From a virus, in IMG/VR virus record IMGVR_UViG_3300035698_012380, positions 1 through 45,178 of that record: a DNA stretch of 45,178 bases; one strand, given 5' to 3'. The stretch's first letter is position 1. Every line of letters begins with the position of its first letter. A model generated the notes under the pieces. That model ran no database searches. It was given only the letters and a program-made list of their open reading frames with translations, and had not been told where the DNA came from. Shown here piece by piece: positions 20,220-28,293 of the stretch. Made by a program: the position numbers and the translations under genes.

Positions 20220-20389
20220 TTTGCATATCTCCTTGGTAGTGGGTTTTTATTTACTAACTCCCAGTCTGCCACGCCTATTTTCAGTTCATTATAATAGTAG
20301 TGCTCATAACAGATATGGCAGAAGAAATGTAATACTCCTTCATCCCACACTTTTATCAGCGCTTCAGCTTGGCACTCTTCACAATTCAT
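20216..20389 (-). CDS. zinc-ribbon protein, 57 aa
   Basis: MNCEECQAEALIKVWDEG and FFCHICYEHYYYNE give two CxxC knuckles. Like the next gene it ends in RRYAK-stop, encoded by a duplicated ribosome-binding cassette. ATG at 20389. Confidence 0.65.
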   Translation of the reverse strand: MNCEECQAEALIKVWDEGVLHFFCHICYEHYYYNELKIGVADWELVNKNPLPRRYAK

Positions 20390-20556
20390 AACTCCACCGT
20401 ATTTAATTCATATAGTACAGTTGTGGTATATGATACAATTATTTTCCCACTCTTGTTAATAAATATATTCTCTTGGAAATCACAACCACCTACTAAATAC
20501 TTATATGCCATCAATACTTGATTACGCCAAATATCAATGCCGATGTCTACTCTCAT
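20386..20556 (-). CDS. hypothetical protein, 56 aa
   Basis: I take the ATG at 20556 (MRVDIGIDIWRNQVLM), preceded by GAGGGGAAAAT, rather than an upstream in-frame start that overlaps the previous gene. Alpha/beta composition (KYLVGGCDFQENIFINKSGK). ATGA overlap with the upstream gene. Confidence 0.62.
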   Translation of the reverse strand: MRVDIGIDIWRNQVLMAYKYLVGGCDFQENIFINKSGKIIVSYTTTVLYELNTVEL

Positions 20557-20714
20557 TTGATTTTCCCCTCGGCTTGTAGTTTCCTGAAACATGGGACACA
20601 GAAGATAGTTCCATCTGGGTGTTCTAGATAGCTCATTAATATTGCTTCTTGTAATAATGGATTATGTACTATAGCTCCACACTCTTTGCATATGAGCATT
20701 TTATTATTTTTCAT
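20553..20714 (-). CDS. zinc-ribbon protein, 53 aa
   Basis: MLICKECGAIVHNPLL and GTIFCVPCFRKLQAEG: two CxxC knuckles around a helical insert. ATGA overlap on both sides, so it is part of a chain of coupled microprotein genes. Confidence 0.65.
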   Translation of the reverse strand: MKNNKMLICKECGAIVHNPLLQEAILMSYLEHPDGTIFCVPCFRKLQAEGKIK

Positions 20715-20854
20715 GCGTACCCCATAAAGTAGTCAAGATCATCTTTGCAGTGTTTGCATAAGTGAGTTATTTTATCTTTATTAGGCTTTCTAAAGAATAA
20801 GTTAACTACAACTGAACTCACTCTCATTTTCCCGCCACATCGTTCACAGCGCAT
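20711..20854 (-). CDS. zinc-ribbon protein, 47 aa
   Basis: MRCERCGGKMRVSSVVV and THLCKHCKDDLDYFMG: two CxxC pairs. The start overlaps the end of the upstream gene by 11 bp. ATGA link to the next gene. Confidence 0.62.
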   Translation of the reverse strand: MRCERCGGKMRVSSVVVNLFFRKPNKDKITHLCKHCKDDLDYFMGYA

Positions 20855-21047
20855 TTTTCTTTGCCACCTTTTCCTTGATTTTTATAAAGGCTTCAGTCTC
20901 TCTTACAATTTGCCCAGTAAGTGAACCCTTCCGCATACAGTAAGGTAAATTGACATCTCTATGTTTCCAGCCACAACCAATGCAGGACCATTTCCTTTGT
21001 GCTAGGAAAGTTCCATCAAGGTCGTATAGGCATAAAATATAATGCAT
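20844..21047 (-). CDS. cysteine-containing protein, 67 aa
   Basis: MHYILCLYDLDGTFLAQRKW opens with two strands, then CIGCGWKHRDVNLPYC. CxxC plus two isolated cysteines may bind zinc. SD GAGGAGTA. The C-terminus is a basic helix (FIKIKEKVAKKNAL). Confidence 0.65.
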   Translation of the reverse strand: MHYILCLYDLDGTFLAQRKWSCIGCGWKHRDVNLPYCMRKGSLTGQIVRETEAFIKIKEKVAKKNAL

Positions 21048-21049
21048 GC

Positions 21050-21259
21050 TTACTCCTCTTTTTGATCTAAATCCACAACAATAATATCAGTACCCGTGTT
21101 AAACAGTCCCTTTGCTGCTTTCCTATTTACGCGGGCTTTTTTAATTGTTGGTTTTTTCTTCATTGCATTCGGGCCACACTTTGGACAGTATATTTTTTCA
21201 TCTATTACAAAGTAGGCATTATATTCTATTTTTTTTCCGCATTTAATACATTTTCCCAT
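21050..21259 (-). CDS. zinc-ribbon protein, 69 aa
   Basis: KCIKCGKKIEYNAYFVID and IYCPKCGPNAMKKK form a well-shaped zinc ribbon, followed by a basic linker and an acidic end (IIVVDLDQKEE). It starts one base after the primase stop, so it is probably coupled to primase translation and might bind nucleic acid alongside it. Confidence 0.7.
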   Translation of the reverse strand: MGKCIKCGKKIEYNAYFVIDEKIYCPKCGPNAMKKKPTIKKARVNRKAAKGLFNTGTDIIVVDLDQKEE

Positions 21260-23338
21260 TTAGCTCACCTTTATTAATTTTAGATTTGATTTCTTTCTTA
21301 ATTCATTAATATCTTTTTCTAGCTGTTCACTAAAGTAACCTTTTATACCACCCGGTATATTAATAACTAATTTAGTACCATCTGAATCTAAGCGATACAT
21401 TCTTACATCTTTGCCACTTTTGGCGTGGAATTTATTAACACTCTGTATTAATCTACGCTCAACCATATCCTCATTCTGTCGGTACAACCAAGCTTGGCTC
21501 AATCCAGGATTTTCTTCTAAAATAGTATTTAGTGGGACATAATCTTTTCCACGTAGATATTCAAGTAGTTCTTCTTGTCTTCTTGTTAAAGCTTGCCCAG
21601 TTAATATATCACACCAATTTATGATAAATACTGCACAGGCTAAATCATCTCTATTAGCAAGTACAGTTCCATCTGATCTTTTTTCTCTTTGAAACTGATG
21701 CAGTGTTGCATTTGCTTTTGTCATATCTAATATTTTAGAAGTCTGTGTCCTCATAATTGGATTATCTATTGGTAAGTAATCTATAAGTTCTTCAGCATAA
21801 GGAATATCTACTTTTACTCTTGGCAAATTCCTAACAGCATCACGAAGAGTTTCATTTTTAATTACATCAAGAGTTCCAGTTGCCTCTTTAAATTGGTATA
21901 CCATAATGGCTCTTGTTAATTCTGAAGAGGGGTCTAGCCTTACTATAGTCCACCTTCGCATTAATTCAATATCAATTGATGCCTTCATACTAGTAACAAT
22001 CATAATTGGTTTTCCTTCAATTCGCACTTCTTGCAATTTTCTATTAGTATCCAATGATTTTAATGAATTTTTACCACTAGACCTAACTTTAAATGCTTGC
22101 TTTGCTAAAACATCTTCTTCAGGGTCTTCTAAGTACATCACTCTGCCATCCCAACTAACACCTTCAATTCCACCTGGATGCCAATAGTTTAATACTTTAT
22201 CTGTTATACAAGTTGCTTGCTCTAAAGTTTTCCTATCAGTTAGCATTACTTTGCATAACTTAGAAGTAATATTATCTTTACCCAAACCTGTATTGTCAGA
22301 AACTAATATATTACCACTAGTTTCTTTTGCATTTATGGTGCATCTCATGGCAATTCTATTAATAAGTACTAATAAAGATTGCTCTTCACCTACTACACCT
22401 TCTTTTTGAACTTCTTTTAATAAATTAAATACTAGATCTGGTTTTTTAAGTTCGGCAATTTCTGATGTAGTGAGTTCTCTTCCTATTTCAGCATCTTCTG
22501 CAGCTTTAATCTCTTCTGGCTCTTTATATCCATATTTAGCTGCTAGTCTTAAAGTTATTTTGAACTCCTCAGTGTGAGACTTGAAATAACCTGGAACTAA
22601 CTCATGACATTGAGCAATACCCTCCAAGAGGGCAACTAATGAAATCGCATCTCCACCCACTCCACATCTAAAGCAGTACCATGTGTTTTTCTTCTCATTA
22701 ATTCTAAAGTTTGCGCCACCTTCACTTCCATGTATTGGATGGCAGCCACACAATTCACCATTTTGTAGGTTAAGGCCCTTAATTTTATCTGCAACTTGTG
22801 ATATACCAAATATTTTACCAGTGCTACAAGGGTTTATTTCTTTTTCTTCTTTAACAAATGGTTTTATGGCCGCTAACAGTTCAACTTTTGTTATTTTCTT
22901 GATGGGTATATCTTTTATAACCTCATACATGCCACCGTTAGGATGAATTGAATTTGGGCCTAACACTTGTGCTCCAGTAAATTGAACTTCTCCATGGTGC
23001 ACTCCTTTATCGTCATTTAATACAATCTTTTCAGTTAAGTCATTAATTGTATAATACAAATGGGGACTTTTATGTCCAGGAGTTAATACAGTGAAAGTAT
23101 CTGGTAATAATTTCATTATAATTTCGGCACTCTCAGAATTGTCACAGTCAATCACAGCAAGTTTCCCAAACCCACAGACGACACCGTAAGTTGGATTATC
23201 TTTTAAGTGCTTTTGAAATTCTTCTTCATTATATTTATAATTATTAGCCATAGTCCAGTCTGGTTCAGCTGGCCTCTTTTCTCCAGTTTTTATTTTGATA
23301 AATCTGAAGGATTTCTTTTTTAATTGTTTTGGTATCAT
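21260..23338 (-). CDS. primase-helicase: prim-pol domain, CHC2 zinc finger and P-loop ATPase
   Basis: A 692-residue replication protein. Residues about 1-170 match the bifunctional prim-pol family: KTGEKRPAEPDW, YGVVCGFGKLAVIDCDN (active-site Asp pair) and SPHLYY. Residues about 190-235 hold a CHC2-type finger (CGCHPIHGSEGGANF, WYCFRCGVGGDAISLV). The C-terminal part has an atypical P-loop, SDNTGLGKDNITSK (about 345-360), and RVMYLEDPEED as Walker B, then LMRRWTIVRLD as possible arginine finger; residues 590-640 look like a winged helix. It should prime and unwind DNA for the PolA enzyme. Whether the ATPase is an active helicase cannot be read from sequence. Confidence 0.85.
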   Translation of the reverse strand: MIPKQLKKKSFRFIKIKTGEKRPAEPDWTMANNYKYNEEEFQKHLKDNPTYGVVCGFGKLAVIDCDNSESAEIIMKLLPDTFTVLTPGHKSPHLYYTINDLTEKIVLNDDKGVHHGEVQFTGAQVLGPNSIHPNGGMYEVIKDIPIKKITKVELLAAIKPFVKEEKEINPCSTGKIFGISQVADKIKGLNLQNGELCGCHPIHGSEGGANFRINEKKNTWYCFRCGVGGDAISLVALLEGIAQCHELVPGYFKSHTEEFKITLRLAAKYGYKEPEEIKAAEDAEIGRELTTSEIAELKKPDLVFNLLKEVQKEGVVGEEQSLLVLINRIAMRCTINAKETSGNILVSDNTGLGKDNITSKLCKVMLTDRKTLEQATCITDKVLNYWHPGGIEGVSWDGRVMYLEDPEEDVLAKQAFKVRSSGKNSLKSLDTNRKLQEVRIEGKPIMIVTSMKASIDIELMRRWTIVRLDPSSELTRAIMVYQFKEATGTLDVIKNETLRDAVRNLPRVKVDIPYAEELIDYLPIDNPIMRTQTSKILDMTKANATLHQFQREKRSDGTVLANRDDLACAVFIINWCDILTGQALTRRQEELLEYLRGKDYVPLNTILEENPGLSQAWLYRQNEDMVERRLIQSVNKFHAKSGKDVRMYRLDSDGTKLVINIPGGIKGYFSEQLEKDINELRKKSNLKLIKVS

Positions 23339-23595
23339 TTTCTCAATCCTAATTTTCTTAATTCCGCTTGTATAATACGGCGTTCGGCAGTAAAATCTTT
23401 GTGCCTATGGGGTCCTATATCTGTAGTGCCTAGTGGAATAACATACTTCCCTTTTATAAGTGTCCTTTTTTCTTTCATTATATCTTTCTTTTCTTCTTCC
23501 CTATAAAACTGTTGACATTTAGCACAGCGAGTTTTATTAGGGTGTAATAATGTTATATCCTTACAACATTCACTACAATATCTGTAGTCTGACAT
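23335..23595 (-). CDS. zinc-ribbon protein, about 86 aa
   Basis: I start at the ATG at 23595 (MSDYRYCSECCKD); an upstream TTG overlaps the previous gene. YCSECCKDITLLHPNKT and RCAKCQQFYREEEKK form two knuckles, followed by a basic helical tail (AERRIIQAELRKLG). It overlaps the primase start by four bases, which suggests a replication-associated role. Confidence 0.68.
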   Translation of the reverse strand: MSDYRYCSECCKDITLLHPNKTRCAKCQQFYREEEKKDIMKEKRTLIKGKYVIPLGTTDIGPHRHKDFTAERRIIQAELRKLGLRK

Positions 23596-23599
23596 AGTA

Positions 23600-24496
23600 T
23601 CACACTTTTCCAATGTATACTTTATTATTTATCACGCACTTTCCGTTTATGATTATTGGAGTGTAGTATGTGAAACTCCCATCTGGAAATTCATACCAAA
23701 ACATAAATTGATGCACCCAAGCATTTGGTTTATTATACATATATTGTGGATTTGCATTACATAAACAACCAATACCCACACCACTCTTTGGTAATGTATC
23801 TATAGGTGATACAGATGTAAATACTTGATTTGAATGTAAATGGCCACAAAATATATTTTTTCCATAGATTCTAACATTTTTCTCAGCAAAATACTTATTA
23901 GTATAGAAACCGTGGATAAAATTAACTTCCCCAATTGTTAATACCTCATTAAATGGAATTAGTTCATAATCTTTTAAATTAAGATTATTTTCAATTTCTA
24001 CTAATCCCTCTAATTGCGGATTATCATCAATTAAACGTTCAATCCAGTACTCGTGATTTCCTATCATGAAGTATTTTTTACATCTGGCTGATAAAATATT
24101 GTCAAACTTATCTAATATTTCAGATTGAAATTTATTATAATCCCTTTTAAGTCTGGCATTTTCAGTAAGACGCAGTTTACCCTTGTTGTGGTGCGAAATA
24201 CAGTCTAAGTGCATTTGATCCCCGCCAAGTACAAACATGTGGGGCTTAAAGTCTTCTAGAAACTGATACACTATACTCATACTTCTCTTGTCATGATCTG
24301 GGGCATGAATATCAAATAGAGCAACTCCTCTTTTAATTGAACCATCAGTGCTTGCTCTTTGTATATCTTTATTCAATTTAACATAGTATCTGGCCAATTG
24401 ATTTGAAATGTCAGCTTTTCTTGCTAATTCGTCTCTTCCTATTTCAGGATTCTCACTAAATAATTGTTTTATTTTCAGTGGCATTAATTTATTCAT
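23600..24496 (-). CDS. HTH-metallophosphoesterase fusion
   Basis: A 298-residue protein. Residues 1-45 contain a helix-turn-helix (IGRDELARKADISNQLARYY). The remainder is a calcineurin-like phosphoesterase with GVALFDIHAPD (the first metal-binding D-x-H), FVLGGDQMH (GD), YFMIGNHEYW (GNHE), FIHGFY and FCGHLHSNQ (GHxH). All metal ligands are present. Phage enzymes of this type are often located with replication genes; their substrates are generally unknown. The SD (AAGGAGAAT) precedes the ATG. Confidence 0.87.
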   Translation of the reverse strand: MNKLMPLKIKQLFSENPEIGRDELARKADISNQLARYYVKLNKDIQRASTDGSIKRGVALFDIHAPDHDKRSMSIVYQFLEDFKPHMFVLGGDQMHLDCISHHNKGKLRLTENARLKRDYNKFQSEILDKFDNILSARCKKYFMIGNHEYWIERLIDDNPQLEGLVEIENNLNLKDYELIPFNEVLTIGEVNFIHGFYTNKYFAEKNVRIYGKNIFCGHLHSNQVFTSVSPIDTLPKSGVGIGCLCNANPQYMYNKPNAWVHQFMFWYEFPDGSFTYYTPIIINGKCVINNKVYIGKV

Positions 24497-24507
24497 GTAA
24501 ATTCTCC

Positions 24508-24831
24508 TTATTGGTATGAGGGGTCTTTTTCCTCTTTTTCAGCTTCTATCACTTTGTTGCCCATAAATTGTTGGACCATTTTATTATTTGATTCTACTAA
24601 ATTATCTTGAGTTCTTTTAAGGGCCATTGCTAATGTTGCAAGGTGTCCTAGCATAAACTCTTGTCTTGCTACTGTATAATTAAATGCAGGCAGCCACCAA
24701 GTGAGCATAGCGATAATTTTTTTCTTAACTGACCAAGTTTTAACTTGCCCTAAGAAAACTTTATTCTTGTTCTTCTTCTCCACTAATTTCGGTTTCTGGG
24801 TTTTCTCCGTTGGTTTCTGAGTTTTCTCCAT
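24508..24831 (-). CDS. hypothetical protein, 107 aa, overlaps the small terminase gene
   Basis: A lysine-rich repetitive N-terminus (MEKTQKPTEKTQKPK) precedes a helical region with a hydrophobic patch (KKIIAMLTWWLPAFNY) and an acidic end. Its first 71 bp overlap the 3' end of the upstream gene in another frame. SD AAGGAGC lies 9 nt upstream and the 19-nt leader is identical to that of the methyltransferase gene at 8323. A peripheral membrane or DNA-packaging accessory role is possible, but nothing is diagnostic. Confidence 0.62.
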   Translation of the reverse strand: MEKTQKPTEKTQKPKLVEKKNKNKVFLGQVKTWSVKKKIIAMLTWWLPAFNYTVARQEFMLGHLATLAMALKRTQDNLVESNNKMVQQFMGNKVIEAEKEEKDPSYQ

Positions 24832-25273
24832 TTTTTTCTTGCTCCTTTTTTAATTTTTTCATATCTACTGCAGATGGCTCACCTATAAAGATATTATAAA
24901 TTGGCCTTGTTAAATGAGAAGTGCTTAATTTGGCTTCCTCAAATTTTTTCAACACATCTGCTTGTGTTTTAACGATTTTAGTATATGTATCCATTGCTGA
25001 TAGTCTTAATTTGTTATTAGGATCGCTTCTGGCTATGTTATAAGCGTCTTCGGCCAAGTCTTCGATGCTTTGCATTATGCCAGTCTTTTTATTCTTTAAT
25101 TCAGACGTAGTTAATGAATCTAAATCTTGTTTTAAATCTGCATTCACTGTGGTGTGTGATACTTCCATTCCATAATCATCCCGTAAAATCTTAGTGATGG
25201 CCCTGGCCGATAAAGTCCCATGCTTACTAATGATCTCCGCGATAGCCTTATGGCGTAATGTTGAGTTTGACAT
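24761..25273 (-). CDS. probable terminase small subunit
   Basis: A 170-residue protein. The start MSNSTLRHKAIAEI at 25273 is chosen over an upstream ATG at 25468, because the upstream part would span repeat island 2 and reads as low-quality sequence. Residues about 5-60 form a winged-helix/HTH (ISKHGTLSARAITKIL, then SHTTVNADLKQDL). Residues 75-125 are helical (DAYNIARSDPNNKLRLSAMD, TYTKIVKTQADVL), as in TerS oligomerisation domains. The C-terminus is a repetitive acidic tail of GEN-ET units. It lies divergent from the large terminase at 25673, an unusual arrangement. Confidence 0.6.
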   Translation of the reverse strand: MSNSTLRHKAIAEIISKHGTLSARAITKILRDDYGMEVSHTTVNADLKQDLDSLTTSELKNKKTGIMQSIEDLAEDAYNIARSDPNNKLRLSAMDTYTKIVKTQADVLKKFEEAKLSTSHLTRPIYNIFIGEPSAVDMKKLKKEQEKNGENSETNGENPETEISGEEEQE

Positions 25274-25282
25274 TATTTTGCT

Positions 25283-25325
25283 CTCATTACTATATGGGCC
25301 ACGTAGGCTATATAAAGCTTTCTGT
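25283..25325 (-). promoter_or_regulatory. repeated 43-nt leader/promoter element, copy 2
   Basis: Matches 10629-10671 at 34 of 43 positions and ends 10 nt before the small terminase ATG (25273). It reads on the minus strand ACAGAAAGC, TTTATATAG, GGCCCATATAGTAATGAGAG. The shared ending is directly upstream of the SD-like GAGAG. Confidence 0.55.
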
Positions 25326-25328
25326 ACG

Positions 25329-25537
25329 TCAATCGACGATAGTGTTATAAGCAATTGACCATACGTTTTATCGTTATCGCGAAAGTGTGAGAGTAAACAA
25401 GATGGCCACATACTACTCTTACAATATAACGATAATGATAAAACGTAGGTCTCTTTCTTGGCGTTCATAAGATAAGAAAGTCCCCTTTTGGTGGATTACC
25501 ACGCGCGATAAACAGCGATAAACGCGATAAAACGTAC
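25329..25537. repeat. repeat island 2 between divergent terminase genes
   Basis: Contains a site like those of island 1 (ACGTCAATCGACGATAG near 25326-25342), an 18-bp inverted repeat with one mismatch (TACGTTTTATCGTTATCG at 25362-25379 against 25430-25447) enclosing an AGAGTA/TACTCT inner pair, and three closely spaced GCGATAAA units at 25505-25533 ending in AACGTA. The set of motifs and their order resemble 13.85-14.08 kb. Good candidate for operator, pac or origin function. Confidence 0.72.
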
Positions 25538-25540
25538 TTA

Positions 25541-25660
25541 GATATATAAATATATATATATACCTGCCACCCCTATGTATGATACTATATATGTATTATT
25601 ATAATATAGGAGAGATGTAATTCTCGGGATAGTGGTGGGTACATACACTATATGGTATAG
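25541..25660 (+). promoter_or_regulatory. probable late promoter region
   Basis: AT-rich leader upstream of the large terminase gene and of the whole rightward operon. TATAAT at 25600-25605 is a possible -10 box, but the sequence 17 nt upstream (GTATGA) is a poor -35. ATATATATATA at 25548-25561 is an alternative TATA-like box. A 5'UTR of 60-70 nt with a TAGAGGTAG SD precedes the ATG at 25673. Confidence 0.4.
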
Positions 25661-25672
25661 AGGTAGTTTTGT

Positions 25673-26968
25673 ATGCATAATCTTCAAGTGTTAAAAGTGG
25701 AAAGGTCTTTCTTGCCTAAACAGTTAGAAGTGTTAAAAGCAATAAAAGAATATAAATTCACTTTATACAGTGGAGCATTCAGAGCTGGTAAAACATTATT
25801 ACTAGCAAACATAGCAATTACTACCTGTATAGAAAATCCAGGCTGTATTGGACTGTTAGGTTCATTAACATATCCTCAATTAAATGATGTTGTATTTACA
25901 GTCTTTAAACAAGAGGCTGGATTATATCAAGATGCATTAGATAAAGCTGGAATACCAGTTAAACTCATAGATAAGTTTATTGGCAGTCCAGGTAAAATGC
26001 GAGCCGAATTTACAAATGGCTCATTAGTACACTTTAAAGCTTGCGATGATGAATTAAAGCTTAGAGGCTACACATTAGATTTCTTTGGCTTAGATGAGCC
26101 GATTGATATTGATGAAACAATATTTACTCAATTAGTTGGACGTATAAGTGGAAATGTGCTTAAAAAGCCATTTGGAATACTTACAACTAACCCTGGAAGT
26201 GAAGCGCATTGGATATATCGTAGATTCATTGCTAGGAAACATCCACAGTATGCTACGATAAAAACTACAACTTACGATAATAGAATGTTACCCGATTATA
26301 ATAATTATATTAAATCACTTCAAGAGAACTTTGATGATGATTGGATTAAAAGATTTCTTAACGGTGACTGGGGAGCATTCGCTGGACAGATTTACAAAAG
26401 TTTTGATACAAAGAAGCATGTTGGGGACTTTAAAAAAGACCCACGAATCCTCTACTACATAGCAGGGGTTGACTTTGGTACTAGAAATGCTTCATGTGTT
26501 TTAACTATAGGCGTAACTGAAGACAAAAAGGCGATCATAGTAGAAGAGTACTACCAACCTACAACAAGTGTTGAATTAACACAAGTGATTAAACAATTGC
26601 ATAAAGATTACAATTATAGAAAAGTATTTATTGACCCAGCAGCTCTTGATTTAATTACACAATGTGAATCAAACAAAATCCCAGTGGAAGCTGGTATTAA
26701 TAAAGTTGCTCCTGGAATAGCAAAAGTAAAATCACTTATTAAAAAAGACTCTCTTTATATTGATAGATTCTGTGGACATACAATAAATGAGTTACAATCG
26801 TATCATTATAAAAGAGACAGACTAAATAACAATCCAACTGAAGAGCCTGAAAAGGTAGACGACCACAGTTGTGATGCACTAAGATACGCACTATTTACAT
26901 TTAAAATATGGAAAACCAGAACCTTAGCGGGTTGGGTAGAAAGAAGCATGTGGAGAATTGAAGGATAA
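25673..26968 (+). CDS. terminase large subunit
   Basis: A 431-residue TerL. Walker A GAFRAGKT (residues 34-41) sits after FTLYS, Walker B is LDFFGLDEP (about 137-145) and the coupling motif LTTNPGS follows. The RNase H-like nuclease domain shows GVDFGTRN (about 265), FIDPAALDLI and a final DDHSCDALRYAL aspartate. It translocates DNA into procapsids and cuts concatemers. Headful against site-specific packaging cannot be decided from sequence. The gene overlaps the portal start by one base. Confidence 0.95.
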   Translation: MHNLQVLKVERSFLPKQLEVLKAIKEYKFTLYSGAFRAGKTLLLANIAITTCIENPGCIGLLGSLTYPQLNDVVFTVFKQEAGLYQDALDKAGIPVKLIDKFIGSPGKMRAEFTNGSLVHFKACDDELKLRGYTLDFFGLDEPIDIDETIFTQLVGRISGNVLKKPFGILTTNPGSEAHWIYRRFIARKHPQYATIKTTTYDNRMLPDYNNYIKSLQENFDDDWIKRFLNGDWGAFAGQIYKSFDTKKHVGDFKKDPRILYYIAGVDFGTRNASCVLTIGVTEDKKAIIVEEYYQPTTSVELTQVIKQLHKDYNYRKVFIDPAALDLITQCESNKIPVEAGINKVAPGIAKVKSLIKKDSLYIDRFCGHTINELQSYHYKRDRLNNNPTEEPEKVDDHSCDALRYALFTFKIWKTRTLAGWVERSMWRIEG

Positions 26969-28293
26969 TGAATAAAACAGTTTTAGATTACACCTCAGAT
27001 ATTTGGACTAATTACTTTGCAAAAAGTGAGAAAAAAATTGCATCCAAAAAGCCAAGCACAGGAGAATGGTCACCTGAAAACCAAAAACAAGGATATATCA
27101 AACTAACTCCTCAAAGACGAAGAGAGATAGCTAATGAATCTCCCCTCTTGATGAAAGGCGTTACTAAAAAATCTGCAGATACTTTTCGTGCATGGTTTAC
27201 AATTGAATCAGAAGAAAATAGAGGAAATCCAGCTAAAATAGATACTATGATTCTAAAAAATTTCGAACGTAGGTCTAATTATAAAGCAAAATTAACACAA
27301 GCAAGAATAGCTAGCCACATTTATGGTGATGGTTTTTTATTAATTACATTTACAAATGATGAAGGTTTAGAACTTTATAATAAACCTGCAGATAATGCAG
27401 AACCTTATAGTGTTGAGGTATTAAATTCTGAATATATAAAATCAAGAAAAACTATAGGTACAGATAAAAAAACACTTTATTTTGTATATAATGAAAGCAC
27501 TGAAGAAAAACTTATTCATCCAGATCGCATTCAATGGGTTCCAGCAAACTTAACACCTGGATTCAATCTTGGTGTATCTACAATTGATCTTTTACGGTGG
27601 ACTATGTATAGTAAGAAAAATATAGACATAGCTGCTGGAAATATACTTGCATGGTTTAGTCATGGATTAGTAGATTTAGAAATTCAAGATATGCAACCGG
27701 AAGAAAAAGAAGAGTATCTTAAAGTAGCAGCTTTGCATCCTGGATATTGGGTACATGACCAAAATATGAAACTTGATATTAAAAATCCAACAAGTATAGA
27801 CCCAAAACCATTTTATGAATATGTTGTTTTAAATATCGCAGCAGCAATTAATATGCCTACTCACGTTTTGACTGGTGTACAAACTGGTAGAACTACAGGT
27901 AGTGAGATAGGATTTGCAGATTACTATAGAGATGTTAGTGACGACCAAGAATTAATAATGTCACCATTAATTTCATCTTTATATTCAAGAATACTTAAAG
28001 CTAATGAGCGCAAGTGGAAATATGACATTATGTGGAACTCAATTTATATTGACGAAGCAGCAGAAAATAAATTACTTGACATAAAAGTAACAGCAGCTCA
28101 AAAAGCAAAACAAGCAGGATTAATAGATACAGAAGAAGGGAGATTAATGATAAACAAAGGTCAAATTGAATTAGATACGTCTAAAGAAATTGAACAACCA
28201 ATACAACCAAATCCAGGGCAACCATCGCCCGACGCACCTAATAGACCTGTAGGACCATCTCCAGCAAGAAAGGCGAAAAAGTCAGATGATTAG
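26968..28293 (+). CDS. portal protein (DUF1073-like)
   Basis: A 441-residue portal. The middle (RIASHIYGDGFLLITF, LLRWTMYSKKNID, NIAAAINMPTHVLTG, TGRTTGSEIGFADYY) matches the DUF1073/phage portal family, and a Pro-rich C-terminal tail (QPNPGQPSPDAPNRP) ends the protein. It forms the dodecameric vertex channel. Position directly after TerL supports the call. The ATG overlaps the terL stop (TAATG). Confidence 0.87.
   Translation: MNKTVLDYTSDIWTNYFAKSEKKIASKKPSTGEWSPENQKQGYIKLTPQRRREIANESPLLMKGVTKKSADTFRAWFTIESEENRGNPAKIDTMILKNFERRSNYKAKLTQARIASHIYGDGFLLITFTNDEGLELYNKPADNAEPYSVEVLNSEYIKSRKTIGTDKKTLYFVYNESTEEKLIHPDRIQWVPANLTPGFNLGVSTIDLLRWTMYSKKNIDIAAGNILAWFSHGLVDLEIQDMQPEEKEEYLKVAALHPGYWVHDQNMKLDIKNPTSIDPKPFYEYVVLNIAAAINMPTHVLTGVQTGRTTGSEIGFADYYRDVSDDQELIMSPLISSLYSRILKANERKWKYDIMWNSIYIDEAAENKLLDIKVTAAQKAKQAGLIDTEEGRLMINKGQIELDTSKEIEQPIQPNPGQPSPDAPNRPVGPSPARKAKKSDD

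Noticed and set aside
25274-25468. N-terminal extension of the small terminase frame to an ATG at 25468
   Set aside because: It would run across repeat island 2 and the 43-nt leader element. The added 65 residues have no clear fold, while an internal ATG at 25273 opens a proper winged-helix domain.
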